This document shows, one piece after another, positions 48,401 to 53,602 of a DNA stretch of 64,000 nt (positions within the stretch are counted from its first letter, which is position 1; the number at the start of each line of letters is the position of its first letter). The notes beneath the pieces are model-generated. The model did not search any database, was not told the origin of the DNA, and saw only the letters and a program-made list of their open reading frames with translations. The stretch covers positions 35,764,406 to 35,828,405 of the forward strand of contig OZ024876.1 in the NCBI GenBank assembly GCA_964017185.1, read 5' to 3'. This DNA comes from Rugalucina vietnamica (lineage: Eukaryota > Mollusca > Bivalvia > Lucinida > Lucinidae). Position numbers and translations under genes: made by a program.

Positions 48401-51400
48401 GTCAGAAATCCCGATGACTGGTTTTGTCGCATCATGGCTCATCTGTTTATAAAAGTGCTAAACATCATCGGACCTAAATTCAATTCAACTTTGTTTATGC
48501 CTTTTTATCATGCAAGCAGTAATGCAAAAAAGTAAAGAGAATGTATAGGATCAGTAACTGCACAGCTGATCAGCATCTTTGTTTTCGCTACATAGATAGT
48601 ACAATCCCTCTTCTTCTTAACTCCGAAATTTCAAGCTTCTAGCCTGCTTCTGTGATTGTACAGGCCGGATAGTGTCGGACCTGGTCGGAAACCTAAATTT
48701 TTGTTTTTTTCTCATTGGAAGGCTCATCATTCTTTTATTGAAACCGTTGTCTTTATTCTGTAGATTCTCCCTTTACCCCATCTGGCCGCGAAACTCCTGC
48801 CAGTGATGTGCCTAAGGAGGAAGAAACAATTGATCTGATCAGTGATGATGAGGACCTACCATCAGCCACTGTCAACAAATCTCTACCCCCTCCTGACAAC
48901 TCCAGACCTGATCGGCCAGAAGATCTCACAGTTCAGTCTAGTCAAGCGTCGGGCATGCCCCAGCCCACTAATAGTTTATCAAGGTCTCAACATGGGTCTC
49001 AGCTGCATGTCAGGGTAACAGGTTTAAGCCCATGTCCCCAGGGTGTGGTATCTAGTCCAGCTGGACCCTCAGGGCCAGGATCAAGCTTACCTAGACTGGG
49101 TCAGGGCGTGGCTAAGCCCCCAGCTGGGAATCTGCCTGTGTCGACCGCCGCCCTCACTCAGCTGGCTGGTACAATAAACCAGTGGGGGAATAGTATGTCC
49201 AGTCTCAGTGATGTCATTGCCATGAATTTAAATGCCCGGGCTGCCCTCAATTCTACTTTGCAAGACTTGACGAAAAGCTTCGATAGTTGGGCATCGACTC
49301 TGGCTAAGGGGAACGAATCCGCCAGCTTACCACAGCTAGTCAAACCAGAAAGTCAGGTGACCAATGAAAGTTCTCGCCCACCGTCTAGCTTGAGGTAAGA
49401 CAGAAGCTGTAGTTTTGCTGCAACATTAAAAACATTTCGGGTTTCCAACCAAGCCGGACACAAACCGAACTGGGCAGCCAGTGAAAGTGTCCAGCAGCTT
49501 CAAATGGCAAATGTAAGATAAAGAGGGATGGTAATTTCTGTGAAATCATATATATATGACTGAAAAGTTTTTGACTGGGATATTATACAGCAACCAAATA
49601 AAAAGAGAAAAAAAGCCTAATACACTTTAATATGTCAACTATTTGCATAACTGTCCATTATCTCCCTATCATCGTGTTGCATCAGAAAAATGTCTGTGAC
49701 ATGTATACACCCTTGAACCGCACTTATATAGCAAGACTGGGGGTTTACAGGGGCATACCTAACTTTCTTATTTTTACTCCAAAACATAGATTGTGGGTAC
49801 TCGTTAGAACCACCACAGTGAGGCGGTGTTGAGACGGTTCTAACATGTACCCACAATCAATGTTATGAGCAAAAATAAGAAAAATATCAAAAAGATTCTA
49901 CTGAAAATTTTCATTTTTCAGTTAAAAAACATCTGTATATTGCATGGGCATGCTTTTGTAATGGATTTACTTTCTCTAGTAGTCGTCCCTCGTCTCAACA
50001 CAGTCAGGATTACAACAGCGAAAGTGAGGGTCGTTATACGACAGGAGAGGATGTAATTAGGTCATCCACATCGTCGGGACGTAGCTCACAGACCCGGAGG
50101 ATCATCTCATCTACTGACAGTTCATCAGCAGATTCAGACTCCAGGCTTAACAAGGTCAGTAAAGATTTTTATAGTCCCATTAACAAGCTTCACTGTCAAA
50201 CTGTTACACTATTTCAAGACCAGGCAATGAATTGTGCACAAATGAAGAGAAAGGCATGTAACCCAGATCAAAATTTGATCTCCTAAAAGACAGTGATTTA
50301 CGAGAAATTAACAAAAATGACCTACCCTTTCGGTTGGTACTCGAAATCATCCTTAAATGATTACATCAATCGCCAGATGCTTGTCGTTCTTTAAACTAAC
50401 ATAATTCTATAGTCCCTTTGACATGTTGTATCCTTTTCTATACAGCATCAACACGATTAAAAATGAAAAATCCAAAATTTATTTACTGGTCGCCGCCATT
50501 TTTAGTCTCCATTAAATCAGTGTAAATACCGGCAAACTGTTGTAAACACCACAAATCGACATATAGGTTGACCAGTCAGTGTGAGGTGTGTCAATTAAAT
50601 TTCATTTTTTGAAATGACCACTCGTGTAAGATCCTCTATTTTTGACATCAAAAATAAGTCTTGGCTGTGTTCATTGATCGCCATTCCAGACCCCGAGGTT
50701 ATAAATGAAACCTTTTTCATGCACAACTCAGCTGAGCATGAAATTTAAACTGCTCACAAATACCAAAAAGCCCAAATATATTATAATTTAAGGTTTAGAT
50801 CACAAAAGCCTGTAATTTATCCTGCTAATAAATGTTAAAATGCCAACAATTAACATTTATGAGCAGGATAAATCACAGGCTTTGGCAATCTTAACTTGAA
50901 ATTTCAACCAAATATGGTAATTTTTACATTTATGAGCAGGATAAATTTTTGTCTCAGCTGAGCATGAAAAAAGTTTTATAACCTTGGGACCAGGTCTAAA
51001 AGAAATCAGAACAAGGCTAGATGCTTTAAATTCCAAATATAAGAGGAAGAGGGATTGCACTATCAGTGGAGCGAAAACAATAGTGCTGATCTGCTTCTTT
51101 GTTTTCCCAAAGGCAAAAACCAGGTTTTTTCTTGGCTTTGCTCATTTCATATTACAGTTTATGGACAGAACAGTGCTTCAAATCAGTGTCTTTGAAAGGG
51201 TCTATTTATCTGATCAGGGTTTTTACAGCCTGCATGTTTTGAATGAATTATGTCAGTCCCATAGACAACTTAATGCAAACTGTAGACATCTTTATCTTGT
51301 TTGTTTTTTGTTTGTTTTTTTTTTTTTTTTTTTTTTTTTGTTTTGTTTTTTTATACCCTGCCACTTCAAAAAGTGTGGGGTATTATGTTATACCCTCCGC

Positions 51401-53599
51401 AAAAAATTTGCGTTCGAGTGTCGGTCCATCCGTCCGTCCATCAGCGCTTTGTTTCCGTGCTCTATGACCAATTTTCTTCAAACTTTGTACAGTTCAGGAA
51501 GGAGTGGTTTGAGATTGAAGATGGGCAAATTTCGTCAAATAAGTACAGAGTTATGGCCCTTGATTTACTTTAAAATTTCGTTTCTGTGCTCTATCTGGAG
51601 CAATTGACCAATTTTCTTCAAACTTTGTATAGGAATTCATATAAAGAAGGTTTGGTTTGGGATTGAAGATGGGTAAATTTCGTCAAATAAGTACAGAGTT
51701 ATGGCCCTTGAATTATGTTAAAATTTCGTTTCCGGACTCTATCTTGGGCATTTATAGACCTTTTTTTTCAAACTTTGTATAGGAGTTCATATTAGGAAGG
51801 AGTGGTTTGGGATTGAAGATGGATGGGTAAATTTCGTCAAATAAGTACAGAGTTATGGCCCTTGAATTATGTTAAAATTTCGTTTACGGACTCTATCTTG
51901 GGCATTTATAGACCTTTTTTTTCAAACTTTGTATAGGAGTTCATATTAGGAAGGAGTGGTTTGGGATTGAAGATGGATGGGTAAATTTCATCGAATAAGT
52001 ACAGAGTCACGGCCCTTGATTTACGTTAAAATTTCATTTCTGGGCTCTATCTGGAGCATTTATTTGACCAATTTTCTTCAAATTTTGTATAGAAGTTCAT
52101 ATCAGGAAGGAGTTGTTTGGGATTGAAGATGGGTAATTTTCGTCAAATAAATACAGAGTTGTGGCCCTTGATTTATGTTACAATTTCTTTTCTAGGCGCT
52201 ATCTTGAGCATCTGTAGACCAATTTGCTTCAAACTTTGTAAAGGAGTTCATATCTGGAAGGTGTGGTTTTGTATTGTAGATTAATGTCATCAAGATATTA
52301 TATGTGCATTTGTACTAAATTAAATTTGCGCGGTGGGGTATCATGCATGCCTGCAGCGCTTTTATTTTTTCATAAACAAACATGTGTTTTTGGACTTGAT
52401 TGTATTTTGTGTTACAGAAAAAGTCCAAAATAAAGAAGAAAACGAAATCCCCCAGAATAGTCGATGAAACAAGCAGTGATTCCTCTGTCAGTCGCCCAGA
52501 GAACAAACTCCCCACACATAGAAAACTAAGCACTGATTCAGACTCTAGTGTCAATGTAAAAAATAGTGGTAAGAAAAGAAAACCAACAAGGATTGACAGT
52601 GACGTTGAAAGCCCCCAGAAACATAGTCAGATCTCTCATAACAAAGATTCTTCTCTATCTAACGATCCCTCCCTGGGTAATAAATCTCAAGTAGGCAAAC
52701 ATGCTCGACTAAGTAAAGATTCTCGACTAAGTAAAGATTCTCGGCTAAGTAAAGATTCTCGGCTAAGTAAAGATTCTCGGCTAAGTAAAGATTCATTAGA
52801 GAGTCTACGTTCTAGAAACAAGGACTCTGATAGTGATACGGATATCTATATTCCAATAAATAAAAGAAATCGGAGAAATGTGATAGAAGAAAGTGACGAC
52901 AGCTATGATTCAGATAGGCCTCTATCAGAAATTGTAAAAGACAAACAGAAAACTGCACATGAAATATCACATTTTACAGACGGATCTCCATCAGAAATTG
53001 TGAAAGACAAAGTTAAAAGTGCTCAAGAAAAAGTATATTTTAACAAAGTCCCTAGTCAGACCAAAGACCCTCATATTAAAATTGCCCCAGATTATGTGCT
53101 AGTGGGAAGAATGAAATACATTGGCAAGCTACAACCAAAGGTTAAACTTGCAGATTTTGCTAAATGTCGGTGTAAAAATTGTGGCAAGTATAAAGATACT
53201 CTAAAACATATTCCAGGATACGTTCATCCAGAATCATCATCAATTAAGAATATCTGTGATAAAATCATTCCAGAAGTTCTCGAAACGCCCGAGGACAATC
53301 TTTCAAGTGCTGAAAAGGAACATCAAACAGAAGCTGTCAATGACATATCTGAGACCGTGGAATACGATACTGACACTTCCGAAGACTCATTACTGTTAGA
53401 CTTTGTCGAGGACTCGAGTAGCAGCAGCTCGGGAAGTGACTGGGAGATAGACTGGGGAAAAAAGAAGGGGGCAAAACGAAAAATGATGAAGAGTAAAGAT
53501 GGGAGAAAGAAGCGGAAGAAGATTGTTAAGGGGGTCACAAAGTTTAGGGAAGCAAGAGAGAAATGGCTGAAACAGAAAGCCAAAACATTGAAGGAATAA
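19073..53599 (+). CDS. PIAS: PIAS-family E3 SUMO-protein ligase gene (14 exons, 5' end incomplete)
   Basis: PIAS proteins transfer SUMO from UBC9 to nuclear substrates such as transcription factors and chromatin proteins. Fourteen exons with GT-AG borders join in one frame: 19073-19193, 20086-20160, 24618-24761, 28626-28698, 29551-29598, 30553-30640, 32032-32163, 32794-32899, 34283-34356, 46375-46535, 47225-47340, 48764-49394, 49980-50154 and 52418-53599. The sum is 3126 nt, an exact multiple of three. Numbering from the provisional ATG, the PINIT domain is about residues 75-287 (contains LPFYEV and LPIDIT), the SP-RING about 288-365 ([17 protein letters not shown]), and the SIM IDLI is at 402-405. 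The final 393 residues are charged and low-complexity. No SAP-coding exon was found upstream, so the model is probably 5'-partial. Introns are filled with repeats. ZMIZ was considered, but the PINIT and SP-RING spacing fits PIAS better. Confidence 0.93.
19690..20045 (+). mobile_element. Dispersed repeat, copy 2 (in PIAS intron 1)
   Basis: It is homologous over about 350 bases to 15400-15762, sharing GGCATGTCAA, GATTTCAAACA and TGTGTGGTGACATTT. The right end is degraded. Confidence 0.75.
20086..20160 (+). CDS. PIAS: PIAS exon 2, Gly/Pro-rich linker
   Basis: The 75-nt exon follows a good acceptor (TTCTGTTTCAG) and is closed by TCAG|GTATGC. It is phase 1 at both ends and encodes [20 protein letters not shown] followed by HRFTS. 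A family B MITE begins 5 bases inside the downstream intron. Confidence 0.85.
20166..20366 (+). mobile_element. Family B MITE, left part (right part at 23777-23835)
   Basis: It begins CATTACAAAAACTTGCCCATG 5 bases after the donor of PIAS exon 2 and runs to CCCCAGTTTTACTATA. The rest of the element (TATATAAAAGTGGGG ... CATGTTTTCGTGATG) is 3.4 kb downstream, beyond an insertion. Confidence 0.8.
21459..21496. repeat. (GA)19 microsatellite
   Basis: Pure GA repeat, followed by a 23-base T run at 21515-21537. Confidence 0.95.
21791..23592. mobile_element. Element with TATGCCCCCAACT ends and a ~315-bp tandem array
   Basis: Ends TATGCCCCCAACT and AGTTGGGGGCATA are inverted. After a (GTGTCC)n-like stretch come about five tandem units of 313-317 bases, each marked by ACTTTTAAAC at 21884, 22197, 22512, 22826 and 23143. 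The minus-strand frames ([15 protein letters not shown]...) are by-products of the array and not a gene. Confidence 0.8.
23777..23835 (+). mobile_element. Family B MITE, right part
   Basis: TATATAAAAGTGGGGTT and the end CATGTTTTCGTGATG complete the copy begun at 20166. Confidence 0.75.
24101..24334 (+). mobile_element. Family A MITE
   Basis: GAGCCGCCACATGGGAAAACC ends in GTTTTCTCACGCACAGGCTC, with the internal palindrome CAGATCAGCTT...AAGCTGATC and the GTTTGTGTCGGACCTGGTCG block. Confidence 0.85.
24361..24595 (+). mobile_element. Family A MITE, well preserved, TSD ACAT
   Basis: Starts GAGCCGCATCGTGAGAAAAC and ends TTTTCTCGCGTCGCGGCTC. ACAT is present on both sides. It ends 22 bases before PIAS exon 3. 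Confidence 0.92.
24618..24761 (+). CDS. PIAS: PIAS exon 3, start of PINIT domain
   Basis: The 144-nt exon is phase 1 to 1. It encodes [18 protein letters not shown] and then [19 protein letters not shown], the conserved opening of the PINIT domain (PFY followed by KPT). The donor is CTTG|GTAAGT. A family A MITE ends 22 bases before the exon, and a miniature LTR-like element starts 11 bases after it. Confidence 0.95.
24773..25299 (+). mobile_element. 527-bp miniature LTR-like element (TRIM-like), TSD AGAA
   Basis: Two direct repeats (24773-24982 and 25097-25299) both begin TGTAACGAAC and end TATCCCGTCACA, matching TG...CA termini. They differ by a 7-base gap and a few substitutions. They enclose 114 bases, too short to code. 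AGAA flanks the whole at 24769-24772 and 25300-25303. I did not find a clear primer-binding site or polypurine tract, so the LTR reading is tentative. Confidence 0.65.
25481..25724 (+). mobile_element. Family A MITE
   Basis: Degenerate ends GAGTTGTGTCATG / CATGATACAGCTC with the central ACTGCACTGCTGATCAG palindrome. Confidence 0.8.
25747..25975. mobile_element. Family D MITE with TTAA borders
   Basis: TTAACCCATATTTGAC is inverted as GTCTAATATGAGTTAA. The interior hairpin AGTATAGCCCCAGATG / CATCTGGGGCTATACT is strong. A second full copy is at 63665-63894 and a fragment near 46768. TTAA borders suggest piggyBac- or Kolobok-type mobilisation. Confidence 0.8.
26058..27593 (+). mobile_element. 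Family C element with internal tandem array
   Basis: It starts TTAGCTCACCTGAGCCGAAG and forms a hairpin with CTCACAGGTGAGC. It continues through (CCGTCGT)n and repeated blocks of ~450 bases (TCTGAAACCGCTTGGCCAA ... GGTCACATGACCAAGATGG) to a tail CAGGTGAGCG ... CATTGGTCCTCTGG. No protein is encoded. Confidence 0.85.
27690..27811 (+). mobile_element. Family A MITE right half, split by a hAT-like insertion
   Basis: The usual CTTCTGTGACTGTACAG and CAGATTTTCTC blocks occur, and the final GCTC lies beyond the insertion at 28361. Confidence 0.7.
27820..28352. mobile_element. 533-bp hAT-like MITE, 8-bp TSD ATTTAGCG
   Basis: ATTTAGCG is duplicated exactly at 27812-27819 and 28353-28360. The ends CAGGGCTGAGTATCG and TAGGGGTGTAACGATATACC (inverse of the right end) resemble hAT termini. 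Both sides are rich in GATATATCG motifs. No transposase fits in this length. Confidence 0.88.
28371..28604 (-). mobile_element. Family A MITE, reverse orientation
   Basis: GAGCCTGTGCTTGAGAAAACC to TTTTCCCATGCGAAGACTC, with CAGTTACTGCGAAGC at the centre. It ends 21 bases before PIAS exon 4. Confidence 0.85.
28626..28698 (+). CDS. PIAS: PIAS exon 4, PINIT domain
   Basis: The 73-nt exon follows a pyrimidine-rich acceptor (TTTCTACTTTCAG). It encodes [20 protein letters not shown] and AMAR, matching the PINIT segment around the Phe-Thr-Pro-x-Gln motif. It ends in phase 2 at AAG|GTATGT. A family A MITE ends 21 bases upstream. Confidence 0.93.
29132..29412 (+). mobile_element. Family B MITE
   Basis: TTTGCCCATGCAATTTT to ACATGTTTTCCTGAT, with a hairpin around CCGCCTCACCAAGGTGG. 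Confidence 0.8.
29551..29598 (+). CDS. PIAS: PIAS exon 5 (micro-exon), PINIT domain
   Basis: This 48-nt exon encodes [17 protein letters not shown] and is phase 2 at both ends. The acceptor is TTAATTTAG and the donor CCAG|GTATGA. The VQVQ(A/L)RFC junction with the next exon is typical of PIAS. A family B MITE starts about 8 bases after the donor. It is too short for ordinary ORF calling and is recognised only by phase and homology. Confidence 0.9.
29607..29868 (+). mobile_element. Family B MITE starting 8 bases after a PIAS donor
   Basis: CATTACGAAAACAAGCCCATG follows the exon 5 donor (GTATGAA) directly. The right end is cut short after GGGGGTATACATTTCAC. Confidence 0.8.
29869..30004 (+). 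mobile_element. Family A MITE, right half
   Basis: It carries GATGGTACAATTCCTCTTC through CCGGTTTTCTCGCGTCGCAG, without the left half. Confidence 0.75.
30148..30382 (-). mobile_element. Family A MITE, reverse, TSD AAAT
   Basis: GAGCCGTGACGCGAGAAAACC to TTTTCTCACGATGCGGCTC. AAAT flanks both sides (30144-30147 and 30383-30386). Confidence 0.9.
30553..30640 (+). CDS. PIAS: PIAS exon 6, PINIT domain; 3' end seeds a tandem array
   Basis: The 88-nt exon encodes [20 protein letters not shown] and VNAIHVQLP, matching the PIAS stretch RFC...PPxLxVxVN. It starts in phase 2, ends in phase 0 and has donor CCA|GTAAGTAC at 30641. The last ~40 bases of the exon, the donor and ~18 intron bases are repeated in tandem downstream. 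Confidence 0.93.
30583..31346 (+). repeat. 58-bp tandem array of an exon end plus splice donor (13 copies)
   Basis: The unit holds the last ~40 bases of PIAS exon 6, the GTAAGTAC donor and ~18 intron bases. Donor copies lie at 30641, 30699, 30757, 30815, 30873, 30931, 30990, 31048, 31103, 31161, 31219, 31277 and 31335. The spacing is 58 except for one 59 and one 55. Twelve keep GTAAGTA; the copy at 30699 has GTAAGCA. Units have diverged by scattered substitutions. Only the first donor keeps the phase needed by exon 7. Confidence 0.93.
31600..31783 (-). mobile_element. Family B MITE, reverse, degenerate
   Basis: AGTAAAACTGGGGTATACAG to TTGCATGGGTATGTTATTG, with AGAATCGCCTCGG in the middle. 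Confidence 0.7.
31786..32019 (+). mobile_element. Family A MITE 12 bases before PIAS exon 7, TSD ATAT
   Basis: GAGCCACTGCATTAGAAAACC to TTTTCTCATGCACAGGTTC. ATAT flanks it at 31782-31785 and 32020-32023. Confidence 0.88.
32032..32163 (+). CDS. PIAS: PIAS exon 7, PINIT signature
   Basis: The 132-nt exon is in phase 0. It encodes [20 protein letters not shown] and then [26 protein letters not shown] corresponds to the PINIT name motif, and VEISW to the conserved V-x-W strand. The acceptor ATTTCTAG lies only 8 bases after the target duplication of a family A MITE, so the branch point and most of the pyrimidine tract must lie in transposon sequence. Confidence 0.95.
32271..32345 (+). mobile_element. 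Possible tRNA-derived SINE head
   Basis: AGAGTGGTTTAGCTCTC and GTTTGAACCTGGG are spaced like the A and B boxes of an RNA polymerase III promoter. The body is lost into a family B copy. Confidence 0.4.
32337..32469 (-). mobile_element. Family B MITE, internally deleted
   Basis: GCATCAGGAAAACATGTCCG to GCATGGGCAAATTTTCGTAA, without the central palindrome. Confidence 0.75.
32545..32765 (+). mobile_element. Family A MITE before PIAS exon 8, TSD ATTT
   Basis: GAGCCACCGCATCAGAAAACC to GGTTTTCTCTTGCAAAGGCAC. ATTT flanks both sides (32541-32544 and 32766-32769). It ends 28 bases before the exon. Confidence 0.88.
32794..32899 (+). CDS. PIAS: PIAS exon 8, PINIT C-terminal part
   Basis: The 106-nt exon encodes [20 protein letters not shown] followed by [15 protein letters not shown], matching the V-x-LVK-x-L and LL-x-L...RAL pattern of PIAS. 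It runs from phase 0 to phase 1. Its donor G|GTAAGTAACTGCACAGC fuses within a few bases with the centre of a family A half-copy. Confidence 0.93.
32902..33040 (+). mobile_element. Family A half-copy fused to the donor of PIAS exon 8
   Basis: AAGTAACTGCACAGCTGATCAG begins within the first bases of the intron and continues as the right half of family A to GTCGCACCTTGTCTGATG. Confidence 0.75.
33244..33477 (-). mobile_element. Family A MITE, reverse
   Basis: GAGCCGCCTCGTGGGAAAACC to TTTCCCATGGGGCGGCTC, with the full TTCGCGGTTACCGCGAA palindrome. Confidence 0.9.
33527..33755 (+). mobile_element. Family A MITE, TSD ATAT
   Basis: GAGCTGCATCATGAGAAAACC to GTTTTCTCGTGTCGCGACTC. ATAT occurs on both sides (33523-33526 and 33756-33759). 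Confidence 0.88.
33968..34045 (+). mobile_element. Family A half-copy
   Basis: It starts at the palindrome centre (AGCACAGCTGATCAGCGTC) and fades after AAATTTCAAGATTCTAGC. Confidence 0.65.
34050..34200. mobile_element. Family E repeat fragment
   Basis: CCGAGGTTATAAAAAATTTTCC and CTCAGCTGAG match the hairpin elements at 50690-50990 and 54408-54652. Confidence 0.55.
34283..34356 (+). CDS. PIAS: PIAS exon 9, PINIT to SP-RING link
   Basis: The 74-nt exon encodes [20 protein letters not shown] and SLIDP; the A-T-T-S-L-R-V-S-L core is diagnostic of PIAS. The acceptor is TTCTGTTTCAG and the donor CCA|GTAAGT, ending in phase 0. A family C element begins about 14 bases after the donor and opens a 12-kb intron. 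Confidence 0.95.
34372..37562 (+). mobile_element. Family C element, 3.2 kb, with ~780-bp higher-order tandem array
   Basis: It begins TTAGCTCACCTGAGCCGAAG 14 bases after the exon 9 donor and ends near CAGGTGAGCTACAGGACC...GGTCCTCTTG. Units recur with TTATGTGGAGCATCCTTGGG and GGTCACATGACCAAGATGG. The minus-strand frames containing [15 protein letters not shown] recur at 35195-35395, 35972-36172 and 36750-36950, about 778 bases apart; they are array by-products. Confidence 0.85.
37659..38576 (+). mobile_element. Family C element, left part (right part at 44093-44716)
   Basis: TTAGCTCACCTGAGCCGAAG hairpin and (CCGT)n, then the array. It is broken at 38577 by the 5.5-kb inserted element. Confidence 0.85.
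40072..40348 (+). mobile_element. Family B MITE inside the 5.5-kb transposon
   Basis: CATTACGAAAACATGCCCATG to GGACATGTTTTCCTGATG. This is one of the best-preserved copies, with the hairpin GACGAGGCGGTTCTAACGAG. Confidence 0.9.
41217..43106 (+). mobile_element. Family C-type element with ~170-bp tandem array, inside the 5.5-kb transposon
   Basis: TTAGCTCACCTGAGCCGAAG start, (CCGTCGT)n, then about nine units marked by CAGCTTTGATATTTGGTATG and CCACGCCCCGGGGGT, alternating in a two-unit pattern. It ends CAGGTGAGCTACAGGACC. Confidence 0.85.
44093..44716 (+). mobile_element. Family C element, right part
   Basis: It continues the copy begun at 37659 (CAAATGGACAGAAGATTTATG) to the tail CAGGTGAGCG...CATTGGTCCTCTGG. 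Confidence 0.85.
44824..46133 (+). mobile_element. Family C element
   Basis: TTAGCTCACCTGAGCCGAAG start, CCGTCCGTCGTCGTCC, array units, and tail TCTCAGGTGAGCATTTACAG...GGTCCTCTTG. Confidence 0.85.
46134..46337 (+). mobile_element. Family A MITE, left end lost
   Basis: GCATATGCGAAAACAAAGAC directly abuts the family C tail. It ends TTTCTCGCGTCGCGGCTC 37 bases before PIAS exon 10. Confidence 0.85.
46375..46535 (+). CDS. PIAS: PIAS exon 10, SP-RING (MIZ) zinc domain
   Basis: The 161-nt exon encodes the catalytic [26 protein letters not shown], then [20 protein letters not shown]. The Cys and His zinc ligands (C-T-H-L-Q-C and C-P-V-C) are all present, so UBC9 binding and E3 activity are expected. 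The exon runs from phase 0 to phase 2 with donor AA|GTAAGT. Confidence 0.97.
46768..46930 (-). mobile_element. Family D fragment
   Basis: It has the CAAACAGTATAGCCCCAAAT hairpin in reverse orientation. Confidence 0.65.
46918..47153 (-). mobile_element. Family A MITE, reverse, TSD AAAT
   Basis: GAGCCTGTGCATGAGAAAAACC to TTTTCCCATACGGCGGTTC. AAAT is duplicated at 46914-46917 and 47154-47157. Confidence 0.85.
47225..47340 (+). CDS. PIAS: PIAS exon 11, SP-RING C-terminal flank
   Basis: The 116-nt exon encodes [20 protein letters not shown] and [19 protein letters not shown]. The LF-x-EIL...DGxW-x-P pattern is the conserved SP-CTD flank that holds SUMO and UBC9 in PIAS/Siz ligases. The acceptor is GGTTTCAG and the donor T|GTAAGA (phase 1). 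Confidence 0.96.
47372..47551 (+). mobile_element. Family A MITE interrupted by a SINE
   Basis: TGTGAAAATAGCTTTTTGTC, then a perfect CAGCCGTGCAGTAACTGCACGGCTG palindrome, runs to GGGACCTGGTTG, where a tRNA-like sequence begins. Confidence 0.75.
47552..47706 (+). mobile_element. tRNA-derived SINE
   Basis: GTGGCGCAGTGGTAATATCAC resembles a tRNA-type A box. The conserved body CCATATGACCTTAGCTGTTG and GGATGTTAAACCCC recurs near 38830, 43725, 54760 and 56900. Confidence 0.6.
47742..47830 (-). mobile_element. Family A MITE fragment, reverse
   Basis: CAGACACAAACTGGGCTGTACAG and AGAAAGTTTGGATTTAGAA match the family in reverse. Confidence 0.6.
48206..48441 (+). mobile_element. Family A MITE
   Basis: CATCATGAGAAAATCAGG to GGTTTTGTCGCATCATGGCTC. 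Confidence 0.8.
48552..48725 (+). mobile_element. Family A half-copy before PIAS exon 12
   Basis: It starts at the palindrome centre (CAGTAACTGCACAGCTGATC) and ends TCTCATTGGAAGGCTC, 38 bases before the exon. Confidence 0.8.
48764..49394 (+). CDS. PIAS: PIAS exon 12, SUMO-interacting motif and Ser/Pro-rich region
   Basis: This 631-nt exon opens with [20 protein letters not shown] and then [11 protein letters not shown], a hydrophobic core followed by acidic residues: the SUMO-interacting motif found after the SP-RING in PIAS proteins. The rest is Ser/Pro/Gly-rich and predicted disordered. It is more GC-rich than the surrounding introns. The acceptor is TTCTGTAG and the donor GAG|GTAAGA (phase 2). 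Confidence 0.94.
49438..49510 (-). mobile_element. Family A fragment after PIAS exon 12
   Basis: GGTTTCCAACCAAGCCGGAC and ACAAACCGAACTGGGCAG match the reverse family consensus. Confidence 0.55.
49680..49963 (-). mobile_element. Family B MITE ending 16 bases before PIAS exon 13
   Basis: GCATCAGAAAAATGTCTGTG to TTGCATGGGCATGCTTTTGT, with ACCACCACAGTGAGGCGG in the loop region. Confidence 0.85.
49980..50154 (+). CDS. PIAS: PIAS exon 13, Ser-rich disordered segment
   Basis: The 175-nt exon encodes a Ser/Thr-rich segment ([32 protein letters not shown]). Two in-frame acceptors 3 bases apart (CTCTAG and TAGTAG) would include or omit one serine. The donor is AAG|GTCAGT, phase 0. A family B MITE ends about 16 bases before the exon. 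Confidence 0.9.
50690..50990. mobile_element. Family E hairpin element
   Basis: CCCGAGGTTATAAATG and the inverse end TTTTATAACCTTGGGACC enclose AACTCAGCTGAGCATGAAA and a second inverted pair around CAATTAACATTTATGAGCAGG. Confidence 0.7.
50992..51148 (-). mobile_element. Family A MITE, reverse, degenerate
   Basis: GAAATCAGAACAAGGCTAGA and AAACCAGGTTTTTTCTTGG are recognisable. The palindrome is eroded. Confidence 0.6.
51351..52345 (+). mobile_element. Element with CCGTCCGTCC start and ~150-bp tandem array
   Basis: TATACCCTGCCACTTC...GTGTGGGGTATTATG opens as a hairpin and is followed by GGTCCATCCGTCCGTCC. About six units then follow, marked by TTCTTCAAACTTTGTATAGG and AAGTACAGAGTTATGGCCCT, closing at GCGGTGGGGTATCATGC. 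The long frames here are repeat by-products. Confidence 0.75.
52418..53599 (+). CDS. PIAS: PIAS terminal exon, long charged C-terminal tail
   Basis: The exon is 1182 nt (393 residues plus TAA) and starts after GTGTTACAG in phase 0, giving [20 protein letters not shown]. The tail holds five tandem RLSKDS repeats (18-nt units at 52706-52795), a Cys cluster (CRCKNC, near 53165) followed by H and C residues, an acidic Ser-rich patch ([20 protein letters not shown]) and a basic end rich in KKRKK. I know of no PIAS family with this tail. It could be lineage-specific or acquired. Continuity with exon 13 rests on matching phase and similar Ser/Asp-rich composition, not on homology. Confidence 0.85.
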   Translation, partial: KKSKIKKKTKSPRIVDETSSDSSVSRPENKLPTHRKLSTDSDSSVNVKNSGKKRKPTRIDSDVESPQKHSQISHNKDSSLSNDPSLGNKSQVGKHARLSKDSRLSKDSRLSKDSRLSKDSRLSKDSLESLRSRNKDSDSDTDIYIPINKRNRRNVIEESDDSYDSDRPLSEIVKDKQKTAHEISHFTDGSPSEIVKDKVKSAQEKVYFNKVPSQTKDPHIKIAPDYVLVGRMKYIGKLQPKVKLADFAKCRCKNCGKYKDTLKHIPGYVHPESSSIKNICDKIIPEVLETPEDNLSSAEKEHQTEAVNDISETVEYDTDTSEDSLLLDFVEDSSSSSSGSDWEIDWGKKKGAKRKMMKSKDGRKKRKKIVKGVTKFREAREKWLKQKAKTLKE

Positions 53600-53602
53600 G
53601 AT

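Noticed and set aside
48808..49398. Reading the SIM exon as a separate single-exon gene starting at an internal start
   Set aside because: The frame continues in phase from exon 11 through an acceptor at 48763, and the SIM is in its expected place after the SP-RING.
50984..51607. 207-residue plus-strand frame with a poly-Phe stretch
   Set aside because: It crosses a family A remnant, a T run and the start of an array element; composition and context are non-coding.
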